DNA of 64,000 nt, from NCBI RefSeq assembly GCF_900236475.1, contig NZ_LT963352.1:2604001-2668000 (forward strand). The letters are read 5' to 3'. This document shows positions 17,799-26,685 of the stretch, piece by piece. The first letter of the stretch is position 1; each line of letters begins with the position of its first letter. The stretch comes from Streptomyces chartreusis NRRL 3882 (GTDB lineage: Bacteria; Actinomycetota; Actinomycetes; Streptomycetales; Streptomycetaceae). Both the position numbers and the translations under genes were made by a program. The notes below the pieces were generated by a model. It saw nothing but the letters and a program-made list of their open reading frames with translations, made no database searches and was not told where the DNA came from.

Positions 17799-18194
17799 AT
17801 GACCCCGCCCCCCGCCTCTCATGATCCGTACGCGGAGCCGTACGAGGACGAGGGCGACCAGCCGCTGGTACGGCCGTACGCCATGACCGGCGGCCGGACC
17901 CGGCCGCGTTACCAGTTGGCCATCGAGGCACTGATCAGTACGACCGCCGACCCCGCGGCGCTCATGGGGCTGCTCCCGGAGCACCAGCGCATCTGCCACC
18001 TGTGCCGTGAGGTGAAGTCGGTCGCCGAGGTCTCGGCGCTGCTCAACATGCCGCTCGGTGTGGCCCGGATCCTGGTCGCGGACCTCGCGGAGGCCGGTCT
18101 CGTCGCGATCCACCAGCCGGGCGGCGACGAGGCCACCGGCGCGCCGGACGTGACACTGCTCGAAAGGGTGCTCAGTGGACTTCGCAAGCTCTGA
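17799..18194 (+). CDS. cvnC1: Conservon 1 DUF742 protein (CvnC)
   Basis: A 131-aa DUF742 protein. After a short acidic N-terminus it has the conserved LVRPYAMTGGRTRPRYQLAI block and a winged-helix-like region with HLCREVKSVAEVSALLNMPLG and VARILVADLAEAGLV, ending VLSGLRKL. Start ATG 17799 follows CGGAGGA. The last 20 nt overlap the cvnD1 start in another frame, indicating tight coupling. Acts in the conservon complex; biochemical role not established. Confidence 0.93.
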   Translation: MTPPPASHDPYAEPYEDEGDQPLVRPYAMTGGRTRPRYQLAIEALISTTADPAALMGLLPEHQRICHLCREVKSVAEVSALLNMPLGVARILVADLAEAGLVAIHQPGGDEATGAPDVTLLERVLSGLRKL

Positions 18195-18750
18195 CGCGGG
18201 TCGCTCCACCACCTCCGCGAAGATCGTGGTGGCGGGCGGCTTCGGTGTCGGCAAGACCACGTTCGTCGGTGCCGTCTCGGAGATCAACCCGCTGCGTACC
18301 GAGGCCGTGATGACCTCCGCCAGCGCGGGTATCGACGACCTCACCCACACCGGGGACAAGACCACCACCACGGTGGCCATGGACTTCGGCCGTATCACCC
18401 TGGACCAGGACCTGATCCTGTACCTGTTCGGTACGCCGGGCCAGGACCGCTTCTGGTTCATGTGGGACGACCTGGTGCGCGGCGCCATCGGTGCCGTCGT
18501 CCTGGTGGACACCCGCCGTCTCGCCGACTGCTTCCCGGCCGTCGACTACTTCGAGAACAGCGGCCTGCCCTTCGTCATCGCCCTCAACGGCTTCGACGGT
18601 CAGCAGCCCTACACCCCCGATGAGGTGCGGGAAGCCCTCCAGATCGGCCCCGACACCCCCATCATCACGACGGACGCCCGGCACCGGTCCGACGCGAAGA
18701 GTGCGCTGATCACGCTGGTCGAGCACGCTCTGATGGCACGGCTGAGGTAG
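18175..18750 (+). CDS. cvnD1: Conservon 1 small GTPase (CvnD)
   Basis: A 191-aa Ras-like GTPase. P-loop GGFGVGKTTFVGAV near residue 21, switch II motif FGTPGQDRFWFMWDD (G3 as GTPGQ), and a G4-like site ALNGFDGQ in place of NKxD. GTG start within the cvnC1 end. Cycles between GTP and GDP as the switch of the conservon. Nearly identical to CvnD2 encoded 5 kb downstream. Confidence 0.95.
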   Translation: MDFASSDAGRSTTSAKIVVAGGFGVGKTTFVGAVSEINPLRTEAVMTSASAGIDDLTHTGDKTTTTVAMDFGRITLDQDLILYLFGTPGQDRFWFMWDDLVRGAIGAVVLVDTRRLADCFPAVDYFENSGLPFVIALNGFDGQQPYTPDEVREALQIGPDTPIITTDARHRSDAKSALITLVEHALMARLR

Positions 18751-19127
18751 CACCCAATTCGGAAGCACCATACGGCAGTTGTCGTAGATGTACCGGAGCC
18801 GACTGTGTCCTTTGACACGGTCGGCCAAGGTGTTCATAACGTTTCGGCAGAGGAATCCGGTGGTACGGCCACGCGTCGCGCACATCCGGTCTCGCTGCGC
18901 GCACAATCGCCCCGCCTTTTGGCGGGGCTCGCTCTTTATGACCGTTTTATCTGGGGCTTACATCCCTCGGAATCCCCACCCCGGACTGTTTGGAAGAGCG
19001 CAGGTCGTCGTGCTGGAATGCCTGAACTGCCCAATAGTCAATGGCGCACACGTCAGTCGATGGCGTACCGGGCTCTGAGAAACTGCGGCACAACGTTGGT
19101 GCCGACCGCCGAGAGGTTGTTGGTCGA
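18751..19127. other. Inter-conservon region
   Basis: A 377-bp region between the two conservons, relatively AT-rich. It contains the promoter candidate listed at 18812-18840. No protein with a credible start, no RNA gene and no clear terminator are visible. Confidence 0.5.
18812..18840 (+). promoter_or_regulatory. Candidate sigma-70-type promoter for conservon 2
   Basis: TTGACA at 18812-18817 and CATAAC at 18835-18840 with a 17-nt spacer. The -35 is perfect and the -10 is a 4/6 match. A leader of about 280 nt would precede cvnA2. Confidence 0.5.
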
Positions 19128-22100
19128 GTGAGGCGAAGCAAGAACAGTCCCGAGCCGTCGGCCCGGGGCAACTTCACCCCGCCGCCGCGCACAGCGGCGC
19201 CCGCCCCCGTGCCCGGTTCGGAGCCGACGGCCGCGCCCGCCCAGAGCGGCGGCCGTCTCTCCCCGCGCAACTGGCGTGTGGCGACCAGGCTCAACGCGAT
19301 CCTGCTCATACCCGTGCTGGTCGGCCTCGTCATGGGCGGCTTCCAGGTGAAGAGCTCGATCGACACCTGGCAGGAGGCCGAGGACGCGGAGAACACCGCG
19401 CGTCTGGTGCGGGCCTCCCTGCTGTACGCCAACGCCCTGTACAACGAGCGCGACACCTCCGCGGCGCCCCTGCTGAAGGGCAGCGCCCAGACCGCCCAGG
19501 ACAAGGCGACCGTCGCCCAGGTCCGCAAGGCCACCGACGAGGCGGCCGACGCCTTCGACGCCGCGGCCCAGAACATGCCGGCCAAGCCCGGCCTGGAGCG
19601 CCGTCTGAAGCTGTTCCGCGAGGCGGAGCCGAAGCTCCAGACGCTGCGCCAGGTCGCGTACACCTCCAAGCTCAAGGGCGTGCAGACCGAAGAGGGCTAC
19701 GTCGAGGTCGCCCACCCGCTGACGGAGTTCGCCAACGAGCTGGGCCTCGGCACCGGCAACATCACCAGCTACGGCCGGACCGTCTACGCCATCGAGCTCA
19801 CCAAGGCGGCCCTGTCGCTGCAGCGCTCCATCGGCATGCACATCCTGACCAAGCCGGGCCCGGACGAGGGCAACCTGGCCAGTCAGCGCATCGCCCTGTC
19901 CTCGTACGCCTACCTCGAGCGCATCGCCGTCGAGGAGTACATCGGCGGCGGTACCGAGGAGGACGCGGCCAAGCTCAAGGCGGCCGAGGCGAAGATCAGG
20001 ACCGACGGCGCCGCGCTGGCCCGGGAGGCCAAGGCCAAGAACCCGGACTACGTCGCCCCGCCGTCCAAGCCGGAGACGATGGTCTCCGCCGTCGCGACGC
20101 TGCAGACCACGGACCCGAGCGCCCGTGCCGCCCTCGCCGAGAGGGGCATCACCGCCGAGAACTGGTGGGCGGTCAACACGCTCAAGTTCAACGCCTACGA
20201 GAAGATCGAGGCGGACATGGCCGACAAGGCCGTGAGCGAAGCCTCCGACATCGCCGACGACGCCCAGCGCGACGCCTACATCACCGGTGCCGCCGTCGTG
20301 GTCGCGCTGCTCCTGGCCTTCATCCTGGCCGGCGCGGTGGCCCGCCAGATGAGCCGCTCGATGCGCCAGCTGCGCAACGCCGCCTTCGGCATCGCCGAGC
20401 AGCGCCTGCCGATGCTCGTCGACCAGCTCTCCCGCACCGACCCCGGACGCGTCGACACCCGCGTCCAGGCCATCCCGATCACCACCACGGACGAGATCGG
20501 CGAGGTCGCCCGCGCCTTCGACCAGGTCCACCGCGAGGCCGTCCGGCTCGCCGCCGAGCAGGCGCTGCTGCGGGGCAACATCAACGCGATCTTCACCAAC
20601 CTCTCGCGCCGCAACCAGTCGCTGATCGAGGGCCAGCTGACCCTGATCACCGACCTGGAGAACAACGAGGCCGACCCGGACCAGCTGGAGAACCTCTTCA
20701 AGCTGGACCACCTCGCGACCCGTATGCGCCGCAACGGCGAGAACCTCCTCGTCCTCGCCGGTGAGGAGCCCGGCCGCCGCTGGGACCAGCCGGTCCCGCT
20801 GGTCGACGTGCTGCGCGCCGCCTCCTCCGAGGTGGAGCAGTACGAGCGCATCGAGCTGTCGGGCGTCCCCGAGGCCGAGATCCACGGCCGGGCCGTGACC
20901 GACCTCGTGCACCTGCTCGCCGAGCTGCTGGAGAACGCGACGACGTTCTCCTCCCCGCAGACCAAGGTCCGTGTGACCGCCACCCGTCTCCCCGACGGCC
21001 GGGTCATGATCGAGATCCACGACAAGGGCATCGGCCTGACCGCCGAGGACTTCGCGGACATCAACCACAAGCTGGCCAACCCGCCGACCGTGGACGCCGC
21101 GATCTCGCAGCGCATGGGCCTGTTCGTGGTCGGCCGGCTGTCCGACCGGCACGGCATCCGCGTCCAGCTGCGCCCCTCGGGCGAGCAGGCCGGCACGACC
21201 TCGCTGGTCATGCTGCCCGACGCGATCACCCACGGTGGTGGCGGCGAGCAGCACGTGGACCGTGACGAGTTCACCGTCTCGCAGATCATCCCCGAGCAGA
21301 ACTTCGGCGGCGGCGAGAACTTCAGCCAGCAGCCCATGCGCACGGCGGCGGAGCTCGGCTTCGACGACAGCCGCTACGCCGACGTCCCCGACGACATACG
21401 CGAGCTGGACCCCGTCGGCCGCTCCCTGATGCGTGAGGAGCGCCGGGCGGCCCTGGAGGCCCAGTCGCACGGGCAGCCCGCCCTGCCCGGCCAGAACGCC
21501 CAGGAACAGGCCGAGACGTCCGGGTACGCCGAGGAGTTCCACGGCCGGCAGGGCTACGACACCGGCCAGGGCTACGACACCGGCCAGACCGGATACCCCG
21601 ACCAGCCCGCCGCGTACGACCGTCAGGCACCGTACGAGGAGCAGCAGCGGGCGTCGTACGAGGAGCAGCGGCAGACGGCTTACGAGGAGCCGCAGCGGGG
21701 CGCGTACGACGAGCAGTACTACGCGCCGAACGGCGGTCTGCCGCAGAACGACACCTTCTCGCCGAACGGCGGCTACCCGGACCCCTCCTCCTATGCGGAG
21801 CCGGCGCAGGAGGAGCACTCGGCGCCGGGCTCGGGCGGGCCCGGCAGCTTCCCCGCCTTCGAGCAGCGGCGCCACCAGGACGACTGGCCGCAGCAGGACG
21901 GTTACCAGAACGGCTACCCGAGCCAGTACCCTTCTCAGGCCCAGGAAACGGAATCCGCGCAGGCCGCTGACGCGAGTGAGCAGGACCGCGTAGGCTTCGA
22001 CCGTCCGGGACCGGCCCACTCCGCCGCACCCTCGCTGACCGACGCCGGGCTTCCCCGCCGCGGGTCCGCCGCGAACGGTGCGAACGGCGCGGGCGGCGCC

Positions 22101-22451
22101 CGGCACGCGAGCCAGGAGCCTCCGGCCTCGGCCTCCACCCCGGAGAGCAACGGCGACAGCGACTGGCGCTCGGCGAACGACGAGCGGTGGCAGCAGGCCT
22201 CGCAGCTCCGGAAGCCCAAGGCGGGCGGGGTCACCTCCTCCGGCCTGCCGAGGCGGGTGCCCAAGGCCAACCTGATCGAGGGTTCCGCCGAGAGCACTCC
22301 CCAGGGAGGCCCACAGGTCTCCCGCGCCCCGGAGGACGTCCGGGGCAGGCTGAGCAACCTGCGTCGCGGCGTACAGCGCGGACGCAACGCAGGCAGTGAA
22401 ACGAACGGCCAGGGCTTCGGTCCTGACAGCACCTACAACCAGGAGCGTTAG
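19128..22451 (+). CDS. cvnA2: Conservon 2 sensor kinase-like membrane protein (CvnA)
   Basis: An 1107-aa paralogue of the first CvnA. Membrane segments at about residues 55-75 (AILLIPVLVGLVMGGFQV) and 383-405 (AAVVVALLLAFILAGAVA) enclose an extracytoplasmic NIT-type domain that has diverged strongly from copy 1. The cytoplasmic HAMP and GHKL ATPase part is closely alike (ELLENATTFSS near 601, DKGIGLTAED, MGLFVVGRLSDRHG). A tail of about 400 residues is rich in Gln, Tyr, Gly and Pro with GYDTGQ and YEEQ repeats. GTG start 19128 (VRRSKNSPEPSARGNF) has GAGAGG 11 nt upstream. The two copies probably sense different signals and feed similar GTPases. Confidence 0.92.
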   Translation: MRRSKNSPEPSARGNFTPPPRTAAPAPVPGSEPTAAPAQSGGRLSPRNWRVATRLNAILLIPVLVGLVMGGFQVKSSIDTWQEAEDAENTARLVRASLLYANALYNERDTSAAPLLKGSAQTAQDKATVAQVRKATDEAADAFDAAAQNMPAKPGLERRLKLFREAEPKLQTLRQVAYTSKLKGVQTEEGYVEVAHPLTEFANELGLGTGNITSYGRTVYAIELTKAALSLQRSIGMHILTKPGPDEGNLASQRIALSSYAYLERIAVEEYIGGGTEEDAAKLKAAEAKIRTDGAALAREAKAKNPDYVAPPSKPETMVSAVATLQTTDPSARAALAERGITAENWWAVNTLKFNAYEKIEADMADKAVSEASDIADDAQRDAYITGAAVVVALLLAFILAGAVARQMSRSMRQLRNAAFGIAEQRLPMLVDQLSRTDPGRVDTRVQAIPITTTDEIGEVARAFDQVHREAVRLAAEQALLRGNINAIFTNLSRRNQSLIEGQLTLITDLENNEADPDQLENLFKLDHLATRMRRNGENLLVLAGEEPGRRWDQPVPLVDVLRAASSEVEQYERIELSGVPEAEIHGRAVTDLVHLLAELLENATTFSSPQTKVRVTATRLPDGRVMIEIHDKGIGLTAEDFADINHKLANPPTVDAAISQRMGLFVVGRLSDRHGIRVQLRPSGEQAGTTSLVMLPDAITHGGGGEQHVDRDEFTVSQIIPEQNFGGGENFSQQPMRTAAELGFDDSRYADVPDDIRELDPVGRSLMREERRAALEAQSHGQPALPGQNAQEQAETSGYAEEFHGRQGYDTGQGYDTGQTGYPDQPAAYDRQAPYEEQQRASYEEQRQTAYEEPQRGAYDEQYYAPNGGLPQNDTFSPNGGYPDPSSYAEPAQEEHSAPGSGGPGSFPAFEQRRHQDDWPQQDGYQNGYPSQYPSQAQETESAQAADASEQDRVGFDRPGPAHSAAPSLTDAGLPRRGSAANGANGAGGARHASQEPPASASTPESNGDSDWRSANDERWQQASQLRKPKAGGVTSSGLPRRVPKANLIEGSAESTPQGGPQVSRAPEDVRGRLSNLRRGVQRGRNAGSETNGQGFGPDSTYNQER

Positions 22452-22452
22452 T

Positions 22453-22875
22453 GTGAGCCCGATGAGCCAGGCGGCACAGAACCTGAACTGGTTGATCACC
22501 AACTTCGTGGACAACACCCCGGGGGTGTCCCACACGGTGGTGGTCTCCGCCGACGGACTCCTTCTGGCGATGTCCGAAGGCTTCCCCCGCGACCGCGCCG
22601 ACCAGCTCGCGGCCGTCGCCTCCGGTCTGACGTCTCTGACGGCAGGCGCCTCCCGGATCTTCGAGGGCGGAAGCGTCAATCAGACGGTTGTGGAGATGGA
22701 GCGGGGATTCCTGTTCATCATGTCCATCTCCGACGGCTCGTCGCTCGCGGTTCTCGCACATCCGGAGGCGGACATCGGCCTCATCGGATACGAGATGGCG
22801 CTGCTGGTTGACCGAGCCGGTACGGTCCTGACACCGGACCTTCGCGCGGAGCTCCAGGGGAGCCTGCTCAACTAA
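22453..22875 (+). CDS. cvnB2: Conservon 2 roadblock/LC7-domain protein (CvnB)
   Basis: A 140-aa roadblock protein almost identical to CvnB1, differing mainly around IFEGGSVNQ and HPEADIGLIGY. GTG start 22453 lies one base after the cvnA2 stop, with CAGGAG upstream. Confidence 0.93.
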   Translation: MSPMSQAAQNLNWLITNFVDNTPGVSHTVVVSADGLLLAMSEGFPRDRADQLAAVASGLTSLTAGASRIFEGGSVNQTVVEMERGFLFIMSISDGSSLAVLAHPEADIGLIGYEMALLVDRAGTVLTPDLRAELQGSLLN

Positions 22876-22969
22876 CAGACGGACGGTGCGTTTTGGCGTC
22901 CCGTGGCCGTAAGGTTTCGGGACGCGGCTCCACAGCGATGGGTGCCAGGCACAGTCGGAGGAGGAGAAA

Positions 22970-23548
22970 GTGGCAACACCCCCAGGCGGTTCGTCTTCGG
23001 GCAACTGGTCGTACGGCCCTGCCCAGGGCCAGGGCGACGGTGGGCAGAACCCGAACCGTTACAACTTCCCCTCCGCACCGAGCCACCGGCAGCCGTACGC
23101 GCCACAGGGCCCCGGCCCGTCGCCGTACGACCAGCCGCCGGCCCCGCGCATCCAGCCCGTGCAGCCGCAGCGCCGCACCCCAGAGCCGGCGCCCGCAGGG
23201 GCGTCGAACAACCCGCTGGTGCGTCCGTACGCCATGACCGGTGGCCGGACCCGCCCGCGTTACCAGCTCGCCATCGAGGCGCTGGTGCACACCACTGCGC
23301 AGCCGCACCAGATGCAGGGCCAGTTGCCCGAGCATCAGCGGATCTGCAACCTCTGCCGGGAAATCAAGTCGGTCGCCGAGATCTCGGCGCTCCTCACGAT
23401 CCCCCTCGGCGTGGCCAGGATCCTCGTCGCCGACTTGGCGGAGGCGGGACTGGTCGCCATCCATCAGCCCGGCGGCGACGAGAACGCCGGCGGCCAGCCA
23501 GACGTGACACTGCTCGAAAGGGTGCTCAGTGGACTTCGCAAGCTCTAG
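22970..23548 (+). CDS. cvnC2: Conservon 2 DUF742 protein (CvnC)
   Basis: A 192-aa DUF742 protein. The C-terminal 120 residues match CvnC1 (LVRPYAMTGGRTRPRYQLAI, NLCREIKSVAEISALL, VLSGLRKL), but it carries an extra 60-residue Gly/Pro/Gln-rich N-terminal extension that copy 1 lacks. GTG start preceded by GGAGGAGGAG. Overlaps cvnD2 by 20 nt, exactly as in copy 1. Confidence 0.93.
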   Translation: MATPPGGSSSGNWSYGPAQGQGDGGQNPNRYNFPSAPSHRQPYAPQGPGPSPYDQPPAPRIQPVQPQRRTPEPAPAGASNNPLVRPYAMTGGRTRPRYQLAIEALVHTTAQPHQMQGQLPEHQRICNLCREIKSVAEISALLTIPLGVARILVADLAEAGLVAIHQPGGDENAGGQPDVTLLERVLSGLRKL

Positions 23549-24110
23549 CGGCGGTCCTTCCCGCTCCACCACCTCGGCGAAGATCGTGGTGGCGGGTGGC
23601 TTCGGCGTGGGCAAGACCACGTTCGTCGGGGCCGTCTCGGAGATCAACCCGCTGCGTACCGAGGCCGTCATGACGTCAGCTTCGGCCGGCATCGACGACC
23701 TCACCCACACCGGGGACAAGACGACCACGACGGTCGCCATGGACTTCGGCCGTATCACCCTGGACCAGGACCTGATCCTGTACCTGTTCGGTACGCCGGG
23801 ACAGGACCGCTTCTGGTTCATGTGGGACGACCTGGTGCGCGGCGCCATCGGCGCGATCGTGCTGGTCGACACGAGGCGTCTCGCCGACTGCTTCCCGGCC
23901 GTCGACTACTTCGAGAACAGCGGCCTGCCGTTCGTGATCGCGCTGAACGGCTTCGACGGCCAGCAGCCGTACACGCCGGACGAGGTCCGCGAAGCCCTCC
24001 AGATCGGCCCCGACACGCCGATCATCACGACGGACGCCCGCCACCGCGCGGACGCGAAGTCGGCGCTGATCACGCTGGTCGAGCACGCGCTGATGGCCCG
24101 CCTGCGGTAA
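23529..24110 (+). CDS. cvnD2: Conservon 2 small GTPase (CvnD)
   Basis: A 193-aa GTPase with GGFGVGKTTF P-loop, FGTPGQDRFWF and ALNGFDGQ motifs. Apart from two extra residues near the N-terminus (SSGGPSRS) and a few conservative changes it equals CvnD1, so the two GTPases may be interchangeable between complexes. Confidence 0.95.
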   Translation: MDFASSSGGPSRSTTSAKIVVAGGFGVGKTTFVGAVSEINPLRTEAVMTSASAGIDDLTHTGDKTTTTVAMDFGRITLDQDLILYLFGTPGQDRFWFMWDDLVRGAIGAIVLVDTRRLADCFPAVDYFENSGLPFVIALNGFDGQQPYTPDEVREALQIGPDTPIITTDARHRADAKSALITLVEHALMARLR

Positions 24111-24189
24111 TCGGCACGTTCGCCTCGCGGCCCCCGTTCCTCCTGTGGGAGGAGTGGGGGCCGCAGGTGTTTCACGGAAGGGGGGCGCG

Positions 24190-24662
24190 ATGGCGGCGGC
24201 GTTGCGGCTGGGCACGACCGTGGCGAAGACGGCGGCCGACCTGTGGCTGGGCGGCAGGCGGCGGCAGCAGGAGCGGCATCTGTCGTTGGCGGAGCTCTCA
24301 CCGACGCCGTCTTCGACCGGCTGGAGCCGTATCTGGAGCACGAGATCCGGGGGCTGGACGAGTCCGGCAGGCAGGCCGTGATCCCGAGGCGGAGTCCCGG
24401 CTGTACGAGGTGCTGTTCGCCGAGTGCGGCGAGCACTACGTGCGGATCGTGCGGAGCCTGCCGGTGTTCGAGGAACGGGCGGCGGCCGAGCTGCTGGCCC
24501 GGACGGTCACGCTCGGCGCGGAGGTGGCCCGGCTCCTGGAGCGGCTGCCGGACGGCTCCCTGCTCGCGCCGCTGCCTGCCGGATCTCCGCGAGCTGCGCC
24601 TCGGCCCGCAGGTGAACTACCTCAGCCTGCTCGAATTCGACGCCTCCCTCGACTTCCGCTGA
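24190..24662 (+). pseudogene. Frameshifted, internally deleted remnant of a NACHT (NLR-like) protein
   Basis: Protein-like segments follow one another in different frames. ATG 24190 (with GGAAGGGGGG upstream) gives ALRLGTTVAKTAADLWLGGR; the next frame gives DAVFDRLEPYLEHEIRGLDE; a third gives ESRLYEVLFAECGEHYVRIV and ARTVTLGAEVARLLERLPDG; the second frame then resumes with LPDLRELRLGPQVNYLSLLE to the stop at 24662. The first three segments resemble, in order, the helical N-terminal domain of Streptomyces NACHT-domain NTPases, and the last resembles the end of a leucine-rich-repeat region. The NTPase core is missing. The frame changes coincide with missing segments, so deletions rather than single-base shifts are likely. 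Identification is from recalled family sequences. Confidence 0.6.
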
Positions 24663-24666
24663 CAGC

Positions 24667-24702
24667 GACGGCCCCGCCCTCCCGGAGGAGAACGGGGCCG
24701 TC
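24667..24702 (-). terminator. Hairpin terminator downstream of accE
   Basis: Perfect 10-bp stem GACGGCCCCG / CGGGGCCGTC with a 16-nt loop, 15 nt after the accE stop; also follows the pseudogene on the other strand. Confidence 0.7.
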
Positions 24703-24717
24703 AGCGCGTTGGAAGGG

Positions 24718-24912
24718 TCAGCGCCAGCTGTGCGGGGCCCTGAAGCCCGGCTCGCGTTCCAGGCGGCGCCAGCCTGCCTTGATGCGGCCTCGGTGGGCCG
24801 GGGTCGGGTCCGTGGGGCGGGCGGCGGCGCGCGCCAGGAGGATCGCCGTGATGGCGGCGACTTCCTCGGGCTCGGCGTGGCCCTTCTCGACGCGGATGTC
24901 AGGGATGTCCAT
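24718..24912 (-). CDS. accE: Acyl-CoA carboxylase epsilon subunit
   Basis: A 64-aa epsilon subunit typical of actinobacterial acyl-CoA carboxylases. Starts MDIPDIRVEKGHAEPEEVAA; the helical stretch with AAITAILLARAAA and the tryptophan-containing end GWRRLEREPGFRAPHSWR are characteristic. It binds the biotin carboxylase/carboxyltransferase complex and raises activity. Encoded 35 nt after accB on the same strand. Confidence 0.9.
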   Translation of the reverse strand: MDIPDIRVEKGHAEPEEVAAITAILLARAAARPTDPTPAHRGRIKAGWRRLEREPGFRAPHSWR

Positions 24913-24947
24913 GGGTCTCAGTCTCCGTGGATGAGATGTCCGCCAGG

Positions 24948-26531
24948 TTACTGCGGAGGGTTGCCGTGCTTGCGGGAGGGCAGGTCGGCGTGCTTGGTCT
25001 GGAGCATCGCGAGGGACTTGATCAGCACCTCGCGGGTTTCCGCGGGGTCGATGACGTCGTCGACCAGGCCGCGCTCCGCCGCGTAGTAGGGGTGCATCAG
25101 CTCGGACTTGTACTCCTTGACCATGCGGGCCCGCATGGCCTCGGGGTCCTCGGCGTCGGCGATCTGGCGGCGGAAGATGACGTTGGCCGCACCCTCCGCG
25201 CCCATGACGGCGATCTCGTTGGTCGGCCAGGCGTAGGTGAGGTCCGCGCCGATGGACTGGCTGTCCATGACGATGTACGCACCTCCGTAGGCCTTGCGCA
25301 GGATCAGCGAGATCCTCGGCACGGTCGCGTTGCAGTAGGCGTAGAGGAGCTTCGCGCCGTGGCGGATGATGCCACCGTGCTCCTGGTCGACGCCCGGGAG
25401 GAAGCCGGGGACGTCCAGAAGAGTGACGATCGGGATGTTGAAGGCGTCGCACATCTGGACGAAGCGGGCCGCCTTCTCGGAGGCCTCGATGTCCAGGACA
25501 CCGGCGAGCACCTGCGGCTGGTTGGCGATGATGCCGACGACCTGGCCGTCCATCCGGCCCAGCGCGCAGATGATGTTGCGGGCCCAGCGCTCGTGGACCT
25601 CCAGGTAGTCGCCGTCGTCGACGATCTCCTCGATGACCTTGGCCATGTCGTACGGCCGGTTGCCGTCCGCCGGGACCAGGTCCAGGAGGACGTCGCTGCG
25701 GCGGTCGGCGGGGTCCGTCGACTCGGCGCGGGGCGGGTTCTCGCGGTTGTTCTGCGGGAGGAGGGACAGCAGGTAGCGGACCTCGGCGATGCAGGTCTCT
25801 TCGTCGTCGTAGGCGAAGTGGCAGACGCCGGACGTCTCGGCGTGGACGTCCGCGCCGCCGAGGCCGTTCTGGGTGATCTCCTCGCCGGTGACCGCCTTGA
25901 CGACGTCGGGGCCGGTGATGAACATCTGCGAGGTGTCACGGACCATGAAGACGAAGTCGGTCAGGGCCGGGCTGTAGGCCGCGCCGCCCGCGCACGGGCC
26001 GAGCATCACCGAGATCTGCGGGATGACTCCGCTCGCCCTGGTGTTGCGCTGGAAGATGCCGCCGTAACCGGCGAGCGCGGAGACGCCCTCCTGGATGCGG
26101 GCGCCCGCGCCGTCGTTCAGGGAAACCAGGGGCGCACCGGCCGCGATGGCCATGTCCATGATCTTGTGGATCTTCGTGGCGTGGGCCTCGCCCAGCGCAC
26201 CGCCGAAGATGCGGAAGTCATGGGCGTAGACGAAGACCGTCCGGCCCTCCACCGTGCCCCAGCCGGTGATCACACCGTCGGTGTACGGCTTCTTGGCCTC
26301 CAGGCCGAAGCCGGTGGCCCGGTGCCGGCGCAGCTGCTCGACCTCGCGGAAGGAGTCCGGGTCGAGGAGGAGTTCGATGCGCTCCCGCGCGGTCAGCTTG
26401 CCCTTGGCGTGCTGCGCCTCGGTCGCCTTCTCGCTCGGTCCGGCCACCGCCTGCGCACGGATCTCGTGCAGTTCGGCCACGCGTCCGCGCGCGTCGGTCG
26501 GCTCACCCGGCGCCTCATCCAAAACGGTCAT
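24948..26531 (-). CDS. accB: Acyl-CoA (acetyl/propionyl-CoA) carboxylase beta subunit, carboxyltransferase
   Basis: A 527-aa carboxyltransferase that moves CO2 from carboxybiotin to acetyl- or propionyl-CoA to form malonyl- or methylmalonyl-CoA, the building blocks of fatty acids and polyketides. Crotonase-fold oxyanion-hole regions are visible (LVSLNDGAGARIQEGVSAL, GPCAGGAAYSPAL in the N half; FGGAYIVM-type KAYGGAYIVMDSQSIGAD in the C half). The alpha subunit with biotin is encoded elsewhere. The name AccB follows Streptomyces usage and differs from the E. coli biotin carrier of the same name. accE follows. Confidence 0.95.
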   Translation of the reverse strand: MTVLDEAPGEPTDARGRVAELHEIRAQAVAGPSEKATEAQHAKGKLTARERIELLLDPDSFREVEQLRRHRATGFGLEAKKPYTDGVITGWGTVEGRTVFVYAHDFRIFGGALGEAHATKIHKIMDMAIAAGAPLVSLNDGAGARIQEGVSALAGYGGIFQRNTRASGVIPQISVMLGPCAGGAAYSPALTDFVFMVRDTSQMFITGPDVVKAVTGEEITQNGLGGADVHAETSGVCHFAYDDEETCIAEVRYLLSLLPQNNRENPPRAESTDPADRRSDVLLDLVPADGNRPYDMAKVIEEIVDDGDYLEVHERWARNIICALGRMDGQVVGIIANQPQVLAGVLDIEASEKAARFVQMCDAFNIPIVTLLDVPGFLPGVDQEHGGIIRHGAKLLYAYCNATVPRISLILRKAYGGAYIVMDSQSIGADLTYAWPTNEIAVMGAEGAANVIFRRQIADAEDPEAMRARMVKEYKSELMHPYYAAERGLVDDVIDPAETREVLIKSLAMLQTKHADLPSRKHGNPPQ

Positions 26532-26685
26532 GTAGCGACCTTACGAAGCCAACCAAGGAATGCGGGCCGTCGACTCCTCACAGTCTCCGGCGTGTTTTCC
26601 TGGTACCCCTGAACAGAACCATGGCGGGGTGCAGCCCTTCTGACTGCTCAGAGGGCGGGTTGCTTGTAGGGGTCCGACAAAGCCG

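Noticed and set aside
24190..24662. The decayed gene as three separate small genes
   Set aside because: The pieces line up in order with one protein family and only the first has a start with a ribosome binding site.
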